64,000 nucleotides of DNA from Paenibacillus vietnamensis (GCF_020169515.1 NZ_JAHMHW010000005.1:282593-346592); one strand, 5' to 3'. Counted from the stretch's first letter, positions 35,114 through 44,887 are shown. Numbers and translations are program-made. The notes: generated by a model from the letters alone, not told the origin.

Positions 35114-38100
35114 TTGAAAAGGATAAAGGGTAATGTATCATTTTGGATGGTATCTATTATTTTTTTATCAATGGTAATTTCTTTTATTTCACCTTTAGCA
35201 TTTGTTCAACATACGTATGCGGCAGACAAAATAAATGGTTTTGATAATCCTTGTGGTTACAATACACGATCAGATGGAAATATTCCTACGGGAGTTCGTC
35301 CATGTAACGTAGATGGTTATAAGTTTAACTCGAAATTATATTATAACGAGTTCACCATGAACGCTTCTGGTAAGAAATCTCCGCCTATGAACTTAATAGT
35401 GTACGGTGATTATTCATCAATTCCGGAAAGGAGTCAAGATTTTAAGAGGGGTTGGCAGACAGAAGAAAACCTTGTAATTAATCCGGAACCAAGTGGAGAA
35501 GGTCATTATTACGCATATACTGCAAAATATGGTGGATATAAATTTGGTGAATACAGATATTTGGGTTATACGATTGATGGTACTTTGTTTCCAAATAGTT
35601 ATTTTATTGTGGATGATGATGTAGGGGCAAAACTAGGTGATAAGCATTGGGTTTTTCAACCATGGAAATCCCTCCCTACATCCTATAGACATAAACCTGA
35701 AACTCCTGGATTTTTGTATTTAAATTATTATGATAATACTATCGATGAAAGGTTCAGCAAGCTCTTTAGTAACATTCAACGCTCCCTAAACTTCACCATT
35801 ACCCAAGGAGTCAAATACAGCGACCGCTACAAAGTTCTTAGCCAAACCCCTGAGAACATGGATCCCAGAAACTACATGGTCGTCAACCAGCCGGCAACAG
35901 CCCGTGAAGCGGGCTTTGGGACGATGTACCACTACAGCTGGGCGTCGCATTCGTTATGGTATCAGACCTTTACGCTAGAAAAATTGAAGGGGCCCGAAAA
36001 AACGGCGCCGCCTGCAGCGTGTACGGCAACAGCTGTGGAGAAGCAGCCGATTCCGATCGGCAAAGAACGAAAAGTGAAGGTTCAGGTTAAAGTGACAGGA
36101 ACGCTGCAGGATCAGCTCTATTACGGAAGTTTGCCGGCGGAGGCGTTATTTTATACGAGAAAAGAAGTAAAGCATTGGCAGCTCAACTTGTATGACCGGG
36201 ATAAAGATACCTCCCTTGATTTAGCTTCCAATAACAAATCGGACGGCGTAATCGTCAAGGATAATACCGGGACCGGTGTGTTCACGATTGAAGTTGATAC
36301 GGATAAGCTGGACAAAACCGATCCGAAGGCTTGGAAATATTCAACGGATGCTAAAGCCGTCGCTTTTTATGCCAATGATACGGCTGCCGTCCCTTCAAAA
36401 TCGGGCAGTCCCGTTTGTTATCTCAATCTCACCTTTAAGGGCAATGAGAAAGGCACGATGGAGTCCGGCTTCAACGTCATCCCTCAAGTCCAATTCACGA
36501 AGAAATCCGAGTTCGACAAAGAAAGAATCGGCTACCAGGACTTATCCTACGGAAAAGACGCGGACTATTATATTTTCGAAATTTCTAACGATGAAGACGG
36601 GACAAAAGCAACTAAAACCTTTGACCCGGCCATCCCCGAAATTCAGAAGCCAAGCGCGGGTTATCTGGATCAGGATGCGGTTCGGACATTTTTACACGAC
36701 TACATAAAAACGAAGTTTTCGGAGTCATCGTCAAACCGGCGATTAAAAACATTTCATATCAAGCAGACGATTGTCGATAAAGACGAGCCGGTCAACAACC
36801 GATCGGTTGCGATGAAGACGGTAGTCGTCATACAGGATGCTCCAGTTGAAATAATAGGGGGCTGCAGCAATCCTGACGCTGTTTTCCCGCCTGCCCCGCC
36901 GCAATACATACAGCCGGAAGCAAGCTGGCCGCTTGACTGGTACGATGTCGTGCCGTTTCCGGTAACGGATGCAGCGCCTGGCTACATACCCGCACCTAGC
37001 TGTAAAGCTGCGCCCGGCTATGAGAGCTTCTCCAAAAAAGCGTTCGTCGACGGCAAGGAGATCGATGTTAAAGCCTTTTTCAAAGGGGAGTATGTGTTCG
37101 GCGAGGCTGCGCTCGGGATCCGCGAAGTCAAAGTCGTTTGGACCGCGCCTGACGGTACGGAATCATTTTTGATCAGGCACGTTGTCATTCACGAATCGAA
37201 GCCTAGAGTGTCGCTTACGCTCGAAGGAGCCTACAAGCAGAATCGGACCATGATGGCCTATGACCGCTCCGCCGCGAGCAACGACCAGTGGGTGGAAGGC
37301 AATGCCCCGCTAGAAATTACGAATTTCAGCTTTGTCGACACGGACAATCCGGGCCTGAAATGCCGGACGGGCTATTGCGAGAGCAATCTAAAGCAAAAAA
37401 TGTTTATGTACAAAACACCCGGCAGCTACCGGATGAGCATTGCGGCCAAACGCGTCATTCCATACGGAAACGGAAAATCGATTACGAGATATTCGGATCC
37501 GTACGTTGTCGACTATGAAATATTGCCCGACCATAAACCGGCTATCGTCGCCCACGCTTACGGCTCTCAAATTAGCCGCTTGGACGAGCTTCAGCTGTAC
37601 TACGATGTGCAAAGCACGGATGAGGATTATATCGCCTCCAGAACGTTGAAGGTTCTGTATGATGCCGACAATGACGGTACCTTTGAAACTGACGTTTACG
37701 AAACAGCCGAGTCAGAGCCGGATTTCCCGGCGTTTACCAAGCTGGGGCAGTATCGGATCGTTGTGAATGCCAAAGAAGGGACGAATCAGGCACGCCTTTC
37801 GGAATTTATAACGCCTGCGGACGATCAAACCCATACTTTTGCTTCAACTTTTTTTGTGGACAATTATGAGCCTTCAAGCGATTTGTATTTGGAGGTCCCG
37901 AACGAAAAACCGGATCTGGATGTTTTCTTTATGCTGGATTCCAATTTATCGCAAAGCTCGGCCGATTACGTCAAGAACAACAAAGTGACGATTACGAACG
38001 CTTTTACGACGGCGGGCATGCTCGCCAATATCGGGATTTGGGATATGAAGACGTACACCTATGATCAGCCGGCAAGCACCTACAGAAGCACAGGTTCAAG

Positions 38101-40780
38101 CTATCCTCCGAGCACGACTGTTTATTCAAGCTCAGGATATTCGGGCACGCTGTCCCGCACGAGCGTATCCAATTCTCCGTATACGAGGGATGAGGGGCGG
38201 TACGTATCGAAAACGGACTCCAAAACCGCAACGGATTCCTGCAGCAATACCGTGACAACGACGTATAACTCGAACGGCTTTGCGAGTGGAAGCTCTTCCT
38301 GGAGCGAATGCCCCGGCAGCAAATCATACAGCGACGGAAGCTACTCCGGAACGCTAAGCCGGACGGGAAGTTCTGCAAGCGGCTCATGTCCGACATCGGG
38401 CGGTCCCAAAAACGGATCCTGCAGCGTAACCTGGACAGCCAGTTATTCAGGAACGGTATACTGGACTCGTAATGTATGGGAGCCAAGAATGGTCAGCTAC
38501 GACGATTATACGGGGTACTATAGCGGGACGATTTACAAGGATGTCCGGCAGCCTTATGATGCGTCATTTTTACGGGCCGTTCCTTCCAAATATGTCGTAT
38601 ATCTATCGGACCATTCGGTAAGCCAACTGCCGGATTTGCAGCAGGTCATGGACAAGCAGGCTGCGAGATTGATTTTTGCCGGCAGCCCCGCCATACAGGA
38701 GCAGATGGAGCATGACAAGTATATCCCTAACGGCAAAGCCATAGAACAGCTGATTGGCGAGGTGATCGATTACATCGGCGAAAATAACCCGGCCATTCCG
38801 AAGGTCTATAAGCTGGCCGGAGAGGAGGTAGTCACGCACACCGCAACCTTCGATTATGAGCAGGATTCAATTGGGCTGGACGAATTGCAAATTATTCAGG
38901 ATCCGGACCATTTCGACAATTCGTTAGGCTACGATCAGGTCAACGGAAAATCGTTGATTTCGGAAAAAAACGCCGCTAACTGGATGGCATACCGTTCAAC
39001 ATTAAAGCTGAATAAGCCCGGAAAATATATCTTTTTCCGCCGAGTAAAGGATATGCCGGCCGCCGACCCGCTTTTCGCGGATTACGCTTATTATTCGAAC
39101 GAATCGGCAATCGAGGTGTTTGTTCACCGCAAGCCGGTAGCGGATGTGTCGCTTGATTTCGATTACCAGATGACATCGAATACGTACCGCACCAATTGGA
39201 TCGATACGAGCTACGATCTTGACCACAGCGTAACGAGGGCGGATACAGATCGGGGAATTCAGGATCGGGCCATTAAATTCACAAATCAGGCGACGGGAGA
39301 GGCGTTTACCCAAATTCCTTCCTCCTTGCCGCCCGGCACTTATGTATTGGATTACAGGGCTCAGGATTTGGAAGGAGCGTGGTCCGATCCCGTGCAGCGG
39401 ACGTTCGTGCTTCCGGATACGGTGCCTGTCCAGCTGAAGGGCCGTTTGAAGACGGCTTACAGCGGCTTTTCGTTAAACGGCGTACCGGCCGGCGAGAGTT
39501 TGATCGCCCATGAGCTCTGGACGAGGTATCCGTACGCGATCTCGTTAGCTTTTGCGATGGGAACCCAGATTTCCCGGTTTGTTCCTTTTTATACCGGCTC
39601 CAAAAGCGGCAATGACGTGTCCTGGAATGACGAGACGTTTACGATTCCAGTCTCGACGCCGGACGGGTTGTATACGTTCAAAATTACAGGCAACGGCTCC
39701 GTAGCCGGCTCCACTGCGGAGAAATCGTTTCAGGTTCAGGTAGCGACACCGATTCAACTGACCGGAACGATTCATGCTGCGGACGGCTCGGGGAACGGCA
39801 TCTCTACTCTGGTCACAAATGAAGGCTACAGCTTGAAGGCGGAAACGACGAAATATGCAAATGCCGTTACGGTAACAACATTCAAAGGGACTACTTACCA
39901 AAGAACCGTTGCACTTTCGTCCTCTACCACCCAAACCGCCGGTTACGGGCAAAAGAGCTGGTCGGGAAGCTTCCAGACAGGCGCCGTTCCAAACGGGTTA
40001 TACACATTCGAATGGCGGGCAACGACGCCTAACGGCAATGTGCAGACGGTAAGCAAGACGGTAGAAATCGTTAACAACCGCCCTCCGGCGGCCGATTTCG
40101 ACTGGTCGCCGAAGCCGGTGTACGAAGGTGATACCGTCTCGTTCCGGTCGGCCGTTAACGATCAGGACGGCAATGAGCTGACGATTGCATACAGACTGAC
40201 AAATCCTAACGGTACTCATACAAGCTATTCCTATACGAGCGCGGGACCGGGATATTCGCCGGAAGGACCGACGGTAAAACTTGCAGCAACCGGGACTTGG
40301 ACGATGAGGATGACGGTCAGCGACGGCATTGCCGAGCCCGTTATCGTGACCAAAACCGTGCAGGTGCTGCCGCTGTCCGTATCCGGCCGCGTTAAGCATA
40401 CGGAGCTTTGGGATGAGCACCGGCGGAAATATAATATGGACAGAACGGGCCGATTCGATTCGCCGCGCGTGTACTCCGTGTTTTGGGCAGGCGAGAGATT
40501 TATGCTCGAAGCGAATACGACGGTTACTGGAACGGCAACGGGAGCGGATCGCGTCGAAGTCTCGATGGGAGATCACACCGTTGTATTAAACCCGGCTAAC
40601 GCAGCCAGGACCAGCTGGAAAGGCGTGCTGTGGGACGAATCGTTTGCGGAGCAGCCGGACGGAAAGCTTACTTTTGTTTTTCGGGCGTACTATAGCAATG
40701 GCGTTGTGAAAAACAATACAGTAGAGATAACGCTGGACGGTTCCGTGCAGGACATTGCCGGCGTCCATCGCGTTCATTAG
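35114..40780 (+). CDS. giant secreted multidomain surface protein, about 1888 aa
   Basis: A signal peptide ends near residue 37 (FVQHTYA followed by ADKINGF). The first 220 residues form a Tyr/Gly-rich domain in AT-rich DNA. The next 650 include beta-sandwich segments and Cys pairs (CRTGYC; CSNPDAVFPP). Residues 930-990 and 1150-1225 look like two halves of a von Willebrand A or Rossmann-like domain (PDLDVFFMLDSNLSQSSADY...KYVVYLSDHSVSQLPDL). Between them a Ser/Tyr/Gly-rich insert holds four YSGT(L/V/I) repeats. Ig/PKD-type segments follow (RPPAADFDWSPKPVYEGDTV at about 1660). No SLH or LPXTG anchor is seen. AAGGGG 7 nt before TTG 35114 fits better than the ATG at 35108. Function unknown; probably held at the wall by the SLH partner. 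Confidence 0.85.
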   Translation: MKRIKGNVSFWMVSIIFLSMVISFISPLAFVQHTYAADKINGFDNPCGYNTRSDGNIPTGVRPCNVDGYKFNSKLYYNEFTMNASGKKSPPMNLIVYGDYSSIPERSQDFKRGWQTEENLVINPEPSGEGHYYAYTAKYGGYKFGEYRYLGYTIDGTLFPNSYFIVDDDVGAKLGDKHWVFQPWKSLPTSYRHKPETPGFLYLNYYDNTIDERFSKLFSNIQRSLNFTITQGVKYSDRYKVLSQTPENMDPRNYMVVNQPATAREAGFGTMYHYSWASHSLWYQTFTLEKLKGPEKTAPPAACTATAVEKQPIPIGKERKVKVQVKVTGTLQDQLYYGSLPAEALFYTRKEVKHWQLNLYDRDKDTSLDLASNNKSDGVIVKDNTGTGVFTIEVDTDKLDKTDPKAWKYSTDAKAVAFYANDTAAVPSKSGSPVCYLNLTFKGNEKGTMESGFNVIPQVQFTKKSEFDKERIGYQDLSYGKDADYYIFEISNDEDGTKATKTFDPAIPEIQKPSAGYLDQDAVRTFLHDYIKTKFSESSSNRRLKTFHIKQTIVDKDEPVNNRSVAMKTVVVIQDAPVEIIGGCSNPDAVFPPAPPQYIQPEASWPLDWYDVVPFPVTDAAPGYIPAPSCKAAPGYESFSKKAFVDGKEIDVKAFFKGEYVFGEAALGIREVKVVWTAPDGTESFLIRHVVIHESKPRVSLTLEGAYKQNRTMMAYDRSAASNDQWVEGNAPLEITNFSFVDTDNPGLKCRTGYCESNLKQKMFMYKTPGSYRMSIAAKRVIPYGNGKSITRYSDPYVVDYEILPDHKPAIVAHAYGSQISRLDELQLYYDVQSTDEDYIASRTLKVLYDADNDGTFETDVYETAESEPDFPAFTKLGQYRIVVNAKEGTNQARLSEFITPADDQTHTFASTFFVDNYEPSSDLYLEVPNEKPDLDVFFMLDSNLSQSSADYVKNNKVTITNAFTTAGMLANIGIWDMKTYTYDQPASTYRSTGSSYPPSTTVYSSSGYSGTLSRTSVSNSPYTRDEGRYVSKTDSKTATDSCSNTVTTTYNSNGFASGSSSWSECPGSKSYSDGSYSGTLSRTGSSASGSCPTSGGPKNGSCSVTWTASYSGTVYWTRNVWEPRMVSYDDYTGYYSGTIYKDVRQPYDASFLRAVPSKYVVYLSDHSVSQLPDLQQVMDKQAARLIFAGSPAIQEQMEHDKYIPNGKAIEQLIGEVIDYIGENNPAIPKVYKLAGEEVVTHTATFDYEQDSIGLDELQIIQDPDHFDNSLGYDQVNGKSLISEKNAANWMAYRSTLKLNKPGKYIFFRRVKDMPAADPLFADYAYYSNESAIEVFVHRKPVADVSLDFDYQMTSNTYRTNWIDTSYDLDHSVTRADTDRGIQDRAIKFTNQATGEAFTQIPSSLPPGTYVLDYRAQDLEGAWSDPVQRTFVLPDTVPVQLKGRLKTAYSGFSLNGVPAGESLIAHELWTRYPYAISLAFAMGTQISRFVPFYTGSKSGNDVSWNDETFTIPVSTPDGLYTFKITGNGSVAGSTAEKSFQVQVATPIQLTGTIHAADGSGNGISTLVTNEGYSLKAETTKYANAVTVTTFKGTTYQRTVALSSSTTQTAGYGQKSWSGSFQTGAVPNGLYTFEWRATTPNGNVQTVSKTVEIVNNRPPAADFDWSPKPVYEGDTVSFRSAVNDQDGNELTIAYRLTNPNGTHTSYSYTSAGPGYSPEGPTVKLAATGTWTMRMTVSDGIAEPVIVTKTVQVLPLSVSGRVKHTELWDEHRRKYNMDRTGRFDSPRVYSVFWAGERFMLEANTTVTGTATGADRVEVSMGDHTVVLNPANAARTSWKGVLWDESFAEQPDGKLTFVFRAYYSNGVVKNNTVEITLDGSVQDIAGVHRVH

Positions 40781-40791
40781 GCAAACTTGTT

Positions 40792-40845
40792 GGGGACTGC
40801 TCTCTTAGGCCATTTCGGCCTGAGAGAGCAGTCCCCTGTTTGTTT
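40792..40845. terminator. 20-bp-stem bidirectional terminator
   Basis: Arms at 40792-40811 and 40817-40836 (GGGGACTGC... and ...GCAGTCCCC) pair over all 20 positions with one G-T. Loop ATTTC, followed by TGTTTGTTT. It separates the giant gene (plus) from the GH2 gene (minus). Confidence 0.9.
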
Positions 40846-40862
40846 ACGTTATATGGTAAAAA

Positions 40863-42617
40863 TTAATCCTCGATCGCGGCCTTGCGGCTGTTAATCGCAT
40901 GCAGCTTTTCTGCATTGAACTTAGGCTCGCGTGCGTAGGTGTAGAGCCCGTTAACCTCTTGCTCGACATCGTATAGCTGCGTATAGCAGAATCCGAACAT
41001 GTTCGGATTGTCCAGAAGCGTATTGGTAAGCCCCTCGTAGCGTTCCATAAATTCCTGCTCGCTCTTCGGGCGATCGCCGTAGCCCCAGCCATTCTCGCCT
41101 GTCTGACCCGGATTCCACCAAATTCCGCCGTATTCGCTGACGAAGTAAGGTTGGCCGCCGTAAGCTTGCCGGTCCGGGTAGGAAACCCATGCTTCTCCGT
41201 TTTCCGCCAAAGGCCGGTATCGCTCGCGGAAGGTTTCCGGATTCTGATCGTAGTCGTGTACGTCGAAAATATCCGTCACCACATGGTAATTGCCGCTTGT
41301 ATCGATGACCGGGCGGGTAGGGTCCAGCGCTTTTGTCGTCTCATATACGATCCGAAGCACATCGTTATCCTGGCGGGTGCCCCGCGAAGAATCCCACGTT
41401 TCGTTAAAGGGACACCAGCCGACGATGCTCGGATGATTGTAATCCCGTTCGATGCCCTCGATCCATTCCGGCAAAAACCGAGCCAATGCCGACACATCGG
41501 TAATATCCAGCCCCCAGTTGGCATGCTCGCCCCATACGAGATAGCCAAGCTTGTCGGCCCAATAGAGGAAGCGGGGCTCGAACATTTTTTCGTGCAGTCG
41601 GGCGCCGTTGAAGCCGACAGCCTGCGACAGCTCGATATCGCGCTTCAGAGCTTCGTCGGAAGGGGCGGTATAAATGCCGTCCGGATAAAAGCCTTGGTCA
41701 AGCACGAGCCGCTGAAACACCGATTTCCCGTTCAACCGGAAAGCCATGCCATCCAGCTGAACAGTGCGCAATCCGAAGTAGGAATCGGCAGCGTCAATTG
41801 TTTTGCCTTCATGAACGAGCTCAAGCTTAAGGTCGTAGAGAACGGGAGAGTCCATTTCCCACAGGTGAATCTCTGATAATGCGACAGTAGCCGTCACTGA
41901 GGACATGGAACCGACGGCCGACGTTTGTCGTCCTGCCTCCTGACCATCCAGCATGGCGACGCATTGCAGATGGACGCCATTTGAGGGACCTTTTATTTTG
42001 GCCGCGACATGGAAAGCGCCGTTATCCGGATCCGGCGTAAGCCGGAACGATTCGATGTAGCAGTCCGGCACATGCTCCAGCCATACCGTCTGCCAAATGC
42101 CGGTTGTGCGCGTGTAATCGCAGCCTCCGGAGTGGAAGTTGTAGCTTTGCTTGCCGCGCGGTTGTTTGCCGGAGCGAGTGTCATCCACCGCATAGACTGT
42201 GATCGTGTTGCTTCCGGCCTGCAGAAGAGGCGTGATGTCGAAGGAAAAAGAGCTGTAACCGCCGCGGTGGCTGCCGGCTTGCTTGCCGTTCACCCATACT
42301 TCTGCTTCGTAATCTACTGCTCCGAAGTGGAGCAGAACACGGCCGCCGTTCCAATCATCCGGAACTTCAAACGAACGCTTATACCAGACGGCCGGCATAA
42401 AATCCGTATGCCCGATGCCCGACAGCTCGCTTTCCGGACAGAAGGGAACGGTGATCGCGCCGCTGAGCTTCGCATCCTCCTTATTCAGGCCTCTTGCGAT
42501 ACCGCTTTTGCCCGGGTCCATTTCAAACTGCCATTCGCCGTTCAAATTCAGCCAGGCATCGCGAACGAACTGCGGCCTCGGATATTCGGGTCTTGGAATG
42601 GAATTGTTTTGCATCAT
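40863..42617 (-). CDS. glycoside hydrolase family 2 protein
   Basis: A 584-residue GH2 enzyme, shorter than LacZ, with a jelly-roll domain, an Ig-like domain and a TIM barrel. PRPEYPRPQFVRDAWLNLNG, TVPFCPESELSGIG and WYKRSFEVP open the protein. Acid/base Glu406 is in CPFNETWD and nucleophile Glu495 in YFVSEYGGIWW. The group includes beta-galactosidases, beta-glucuronidases and arabinosidases; the exact substrate cannot be told. There is no signal peptide, so it acts on imported oligosaccharides. AAGGAG precedes ATG 42617 (ATG 42614 is an alternative). A TTGACA promoter lies just upstream. It neighbours the xylose genes but is separated from them by about 970 bp of repeats. Confidence 0.92.
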   Translation of the reverse strand: MMQNNSIPRPEYPRPQFVRDAWLNLNGEWQFEMDPGKSGIARGLNKEDAKLSGAITVPFCPESELSGIGHTDFMPAVWYKRSFEVPDDWNGGRVLLHFGAVDYEAEVWVNGKQAGSHRGGYSSFSFDITPLLQAGSNTITVYAVDDTRSGKQPRGKQSYNFHSGGCDYTRTTGIWQTVWLEHVPDCYIESFRLTPDPDNGAFHVAAKIKGPSNGVHLQCVAMLDGQEAGRQTSAVGSMSSVTATVALSEIHLWEMDSPVLYDLKLELVHEGKTIDAADSYFGLRTVQLDGMAFRLNGKSVFQRLVLDQGFYPDGIYTAPSDEALKRDIELSQAVGFNGARLHEKMFEPRFLYWADKLGYLVWGEHANWGLDITDVSALARFLPEWIEGIERDYNHPSIVGWCPFNETWDSSRGTRQDNDVLRIVYETTKALDPTRPVIDTSGNYHVVTDIFDVHDYDQNPETFRERYRPLAENGEAWVSYPDRQAYGGQPYFVSEYGGIWWNPGQTGENGWGYGDRPKSEQEFMERYEGLTNTLLDNPNMFGFCYTQLYDVEQEVNGLYTYAREPKFNAEKLHAINSRKAAIED

Positions 42618-42670
42618 CACAGCTCCTTTATTTAATTTTAAAGTTAATAACAAGGCGGAAATATACTATT

Positions 42671-42699
42671 ATTTAAGTTTTAAATTGATTAAATGTCAA
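42671..42699 (-). promoter_or_regulatory. promoter of the GH2 gene
   Basis: On the minus strand, consensus TTGACA (plus 42694-42699) is followed after 17 nt by TTAAAT (42671-42676) within a very AT-rich stretch, 54 nt before the start codon. Confidence 0.6.
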
Positions 42700-42719
42700 T
42701 ATAGGTAATGAAATTAGTG

Positions 42720-42982
42720 TTTTAATTAATAAATGAGTTAATTGAATGGTCGGATTTCGGTAGGTCGGAGGAGCGGATGGATGGTGGCTGGAGGTGAAGT
42801 GGAGGGGCTGGATGGGATGTGAGGGAAGGCGGTGAGGAACGAGAGTGGCTGAATAGGATAGGGCGAGTGGTGAGGAACGATAGTGCTGAGTGGGTGAGAG
42901 AGTAGGTGGTGAAGGAACGAGAGTGGCGGATTATGTTGGAAAGGGCGATTTTCGCCTCGGCTGCAGTAAAGTTACTTATCAA
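42720..42982. repeat. G/A-rich low-complexity DNA
   Basis: The plus strand is almost free of C over long stretches and made of loose copies of GGTGAGGAACGA(T/G)AGTG (near 42830, 42870 and 42910). No gene is supported on either strand. Confidence 0.65.
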
Positions 42983-43275
42983 TCTGCTGCAGATTGTGCA
43001 GCAGTATGAATGGATGCGGATCGAGCCTATTATTCTCTGCTGCAGAATGTGCAGCAATATGAATGGATGCGGACCGAGCCGATGATTCTGCTGCAGATTG
43101 TGCAGCAGCATGAATGGATATGGACCGAGCCGATGATTCTGCTGCAGTATATGCAGCAGAATCACGATCTTAGGGCCATTTCGAGCTCTGAGAGGTAACT
43201 TCTGCTGCAAAAGTGCAGGCTAACGCCGCCGACTTCTCGTCATGTAAGGTTTCTGATGTAATTAGTGCAGCAGAA
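42983..43275. repeat. 51-nt-period hairpin array, locus 3
   Basis: Hairpins with arms TCTGCTGCA/TGCAGCAGA start at 42983, 43036, 43087 and 43138 (steps 53, 51, 51). Spacers share the core GAATGGAT(G/A)(C/T)GGA(C/T)CGAGCC. The terminal module follows: TCTGCTGCA-AAAG-TGCAG at 43201, then CATGTAAGGT leading into TCTGATG at 43252, exactly 51 nt later. Module order and loop sequence match loci 1 and 2, and all have the same orientation. Confidence 0.88.
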
Positions 43276-43316
43276 TCGAGGAATGGTGAAATGAATGATT
43301 AGAGAATGGAGAAAAT

Positions 43317-43444
43317 GGCGGAACGGAGTAGTGGATAATGGCGGAACGGAGTAGTGGATAATGGAGGAACAGAGGAACAGAGGAACAGAGGAACAGAGGA
43401 ACAGAGGAACTGAGGAACTGAGGAACTGAGGAACTGAAGAACGG
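43317..43444. repeat. minisatellites: 23-bp unit twice, 8-bp unit nine times
   Basis: An exact 23-bp unit (starting GGCGGAACGGAGTAG) occupies 43317-43339 and 43340-43362. Nine 8-bp units follow at 43365-43436: five AGGAACAG, then four AGGAACTG, with a degenerate AAGAACGG after. The plus strand is almost pure purine. The frames open across it give only Ser/Pro/Leu repeats and are not genes. Confidence 0.9.
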
Positions 43445-43544
43445 AAGCATGGCTGAATGGAAGAATGGAGTAATGGAAGAATGGAGTAATGGGTAATAGA
43501 GGGAGAGGTGTATTGAGCAACAGAGAAATGGCGAAGCAGCCTAT

Positions 43545-43572
43545 CGTTCAGCTGCAGAAACTGCAGCCGAAC
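43545..43572. terminator. hairpin just after xylR
   Basis: CGTTC-A-GCTGCAG and CTGCAGC-C-GAACG arms around AAA, 17 nt beyond the xylR stop codon. It could terminate xylR, but it also resembles the GCTGCAG core of the neighbouring hairpin family. Confidence 0.5.
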
Positions 43573-43588
43573 GCAGTAACAGCGAGAC

Positions 43589-44758
43589 TTAGTGCTGCCC
43601 GCTTTTGATTTTTGCAAAAAAGCTGCTGATCGCGTAATAGGCCGCGCCGCGAACGGCGGATTGTTCGCCGAGTTCGGCGAACAGGATGCGCATTCGCTCC
43701 CGGTGATATTGCAGCGCCCTACGGTCGACGGCCTCCTGAATGGCCGGCTCCAGCCACTGTGCAAGACGGCTCATCCGGTTGCCGAGGATGACGACATTGG
43801 GGTTGAACACGTTGACGATATTCGCAATACCCGCGCCAAGAAAATCGCCCGTCGAACGAATAAGCCCGATAATTTTTTCATCGCCTTCCGCGGCTGCTTG
43901 AAGTACATCCTCGAGGCTTTCGCACCCGAGCGGAGAGGCGGAGCTGAGCAGCGCATGCTCGGACGCGTAAAGCTCCCAGCACCCTTGGTTGCCGCAGCTG
44001 CATGGCTTGCCATTGTATTCAATGGACAGGTGCCCGAGCTCGCCGGAAAAGCCGGATGCCCCTTTGTACAGCTCCTTGTTCAAAATAATGCCCGTCCCGA
44101 TCCCGATCCCGACACTCACATAGATCTGATTGGCGATGCCTCGTCCTGCACCGTATTTCTGCTCGCCCTGAGCGCCTGCATTCGCTTCGTTGTCGATGGT
44201 GACGGGCAGGCCGGTACGCTCCTCCAAATGCTTCTGAAGCTCGATATTGCGCCATTTCAAATTCGGGGCGAACAGAATCGTCCCGCTGCCGTCCACGATG
44301 CCCGGCACGCCGATCCCGATTCCGACAACTCCATATGGGCTCTCGGGAGCATCGCGAAGCAGCGTCTCGATACATTGCTCAAGCTGCTCGATGGCAAAGC
44401 CGGCGTCCTGCCGCTTAAGCACTTGCTGGTACTCCCGGGCAACGCCGCCTTCCAGATCGACCAGCAAGCCGCGGATATAGTTGACGCCGAGGTCGATGCC
44501 GATCGCGTAGCCGGCTTTTCCGTTAAAGAGCAGCATGACCGGTTTGCGGCCGCCGCTCGATTGGCCGGGCCCGATTTCGAGCACGAAGTGATTATCGATC
44601 AAGTCCTGAACGAGACTGGAGACGGTCGCTTTATTCAGGCCGGTAAGCTCGGAGATTTGCGCTCTCGAGAGCGGCGCATGCTTCAGCACGGCATCCAGCA
44701 CGATGGAAGTGTTTATTTTTTTGATTAGCGCCAGGTCGCCAGTAGGTTTCTTCTTCAA
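43589..44758 (-). CDS. xylR: xylose repressor XylR (ROK family)
   Basis: A 389-residue ROK-type repressor. The N-terminal winged helix-turn-helix reads PLSRAQISELTGLNKATVSS. The sugar-binding ROK domain starts near residue 85 with AIGIDLGVNYIRGLLVDLEG. It holds the glycine loop GIGIGVPGIVDGSG, the DNEANAGAQGE motif and the zinc site GHLSIEYNGKPCSCGNQGCW. In Bacillales XylR binds the xyl operator and leaves it in the presence of xylose. GGAGG lies 7 nt before the ATG. The divergent xylAB genes and a typical operator 130 bp upstream of its start support the role. Confidence 0.94.
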   Translation of the reverse strand: MKKKPTGDLALIKKINTSIVLDAVLKHAPLSRAQISELTGLNKATVSSLVQDLIDNHFVLEIGPGQSSGGRKPVMLLFNGKAGYAIGIDLGVNYIRGLLVDLEGGVAREYQQVLKRQDAGFAIEQLEQCIETLLRDAPESPYGVVGIGIGVPGIVDGSGTILFAPNLKWRNIELQKHLEERTGLPVTIDNEANAGAQGEQKYGAGRGIANQIYVSVGIGIGTGIILNKELYKGASGFSGELGHLSIEYNGKPCSCGNQGCWELYASEHALLSSASPLGCESLEDVLQAAAEGDEKIIGLIRSTGDFLGAGIANIVNVFNPNVVILGNRMSRLAQWLEPAIQEAVDRRALQYHRERMRILFAELGEQSAVRGAAYYAISSFFAKIKSGQH

Positions 44759-44887
44759 GGTAAAGCCTCCGTCCGCGTAACAATAACTATCATTGTATCA
44801 TGAAACGCCGAATAGTGAGATTGCTCAAGCCGCATACTGAATACGGCAAAAAAAACAAATCGTGATTTCCAACAGTTTAACACAAAA

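Noticed and set aside
43240..43764. Ser/Pro/Leu-rich minus-strand protein over the minisatellites
   Set aside because: It is low-complexity translation of purine-rich repeats and runs into xylR in another frame.
43592..44728. 378-codon plus-strand frame inside xylR
   Set aside because: Antisense shadow; XylR on the minus strand has HTH and ROK motifs, ribosome binding site and operator.
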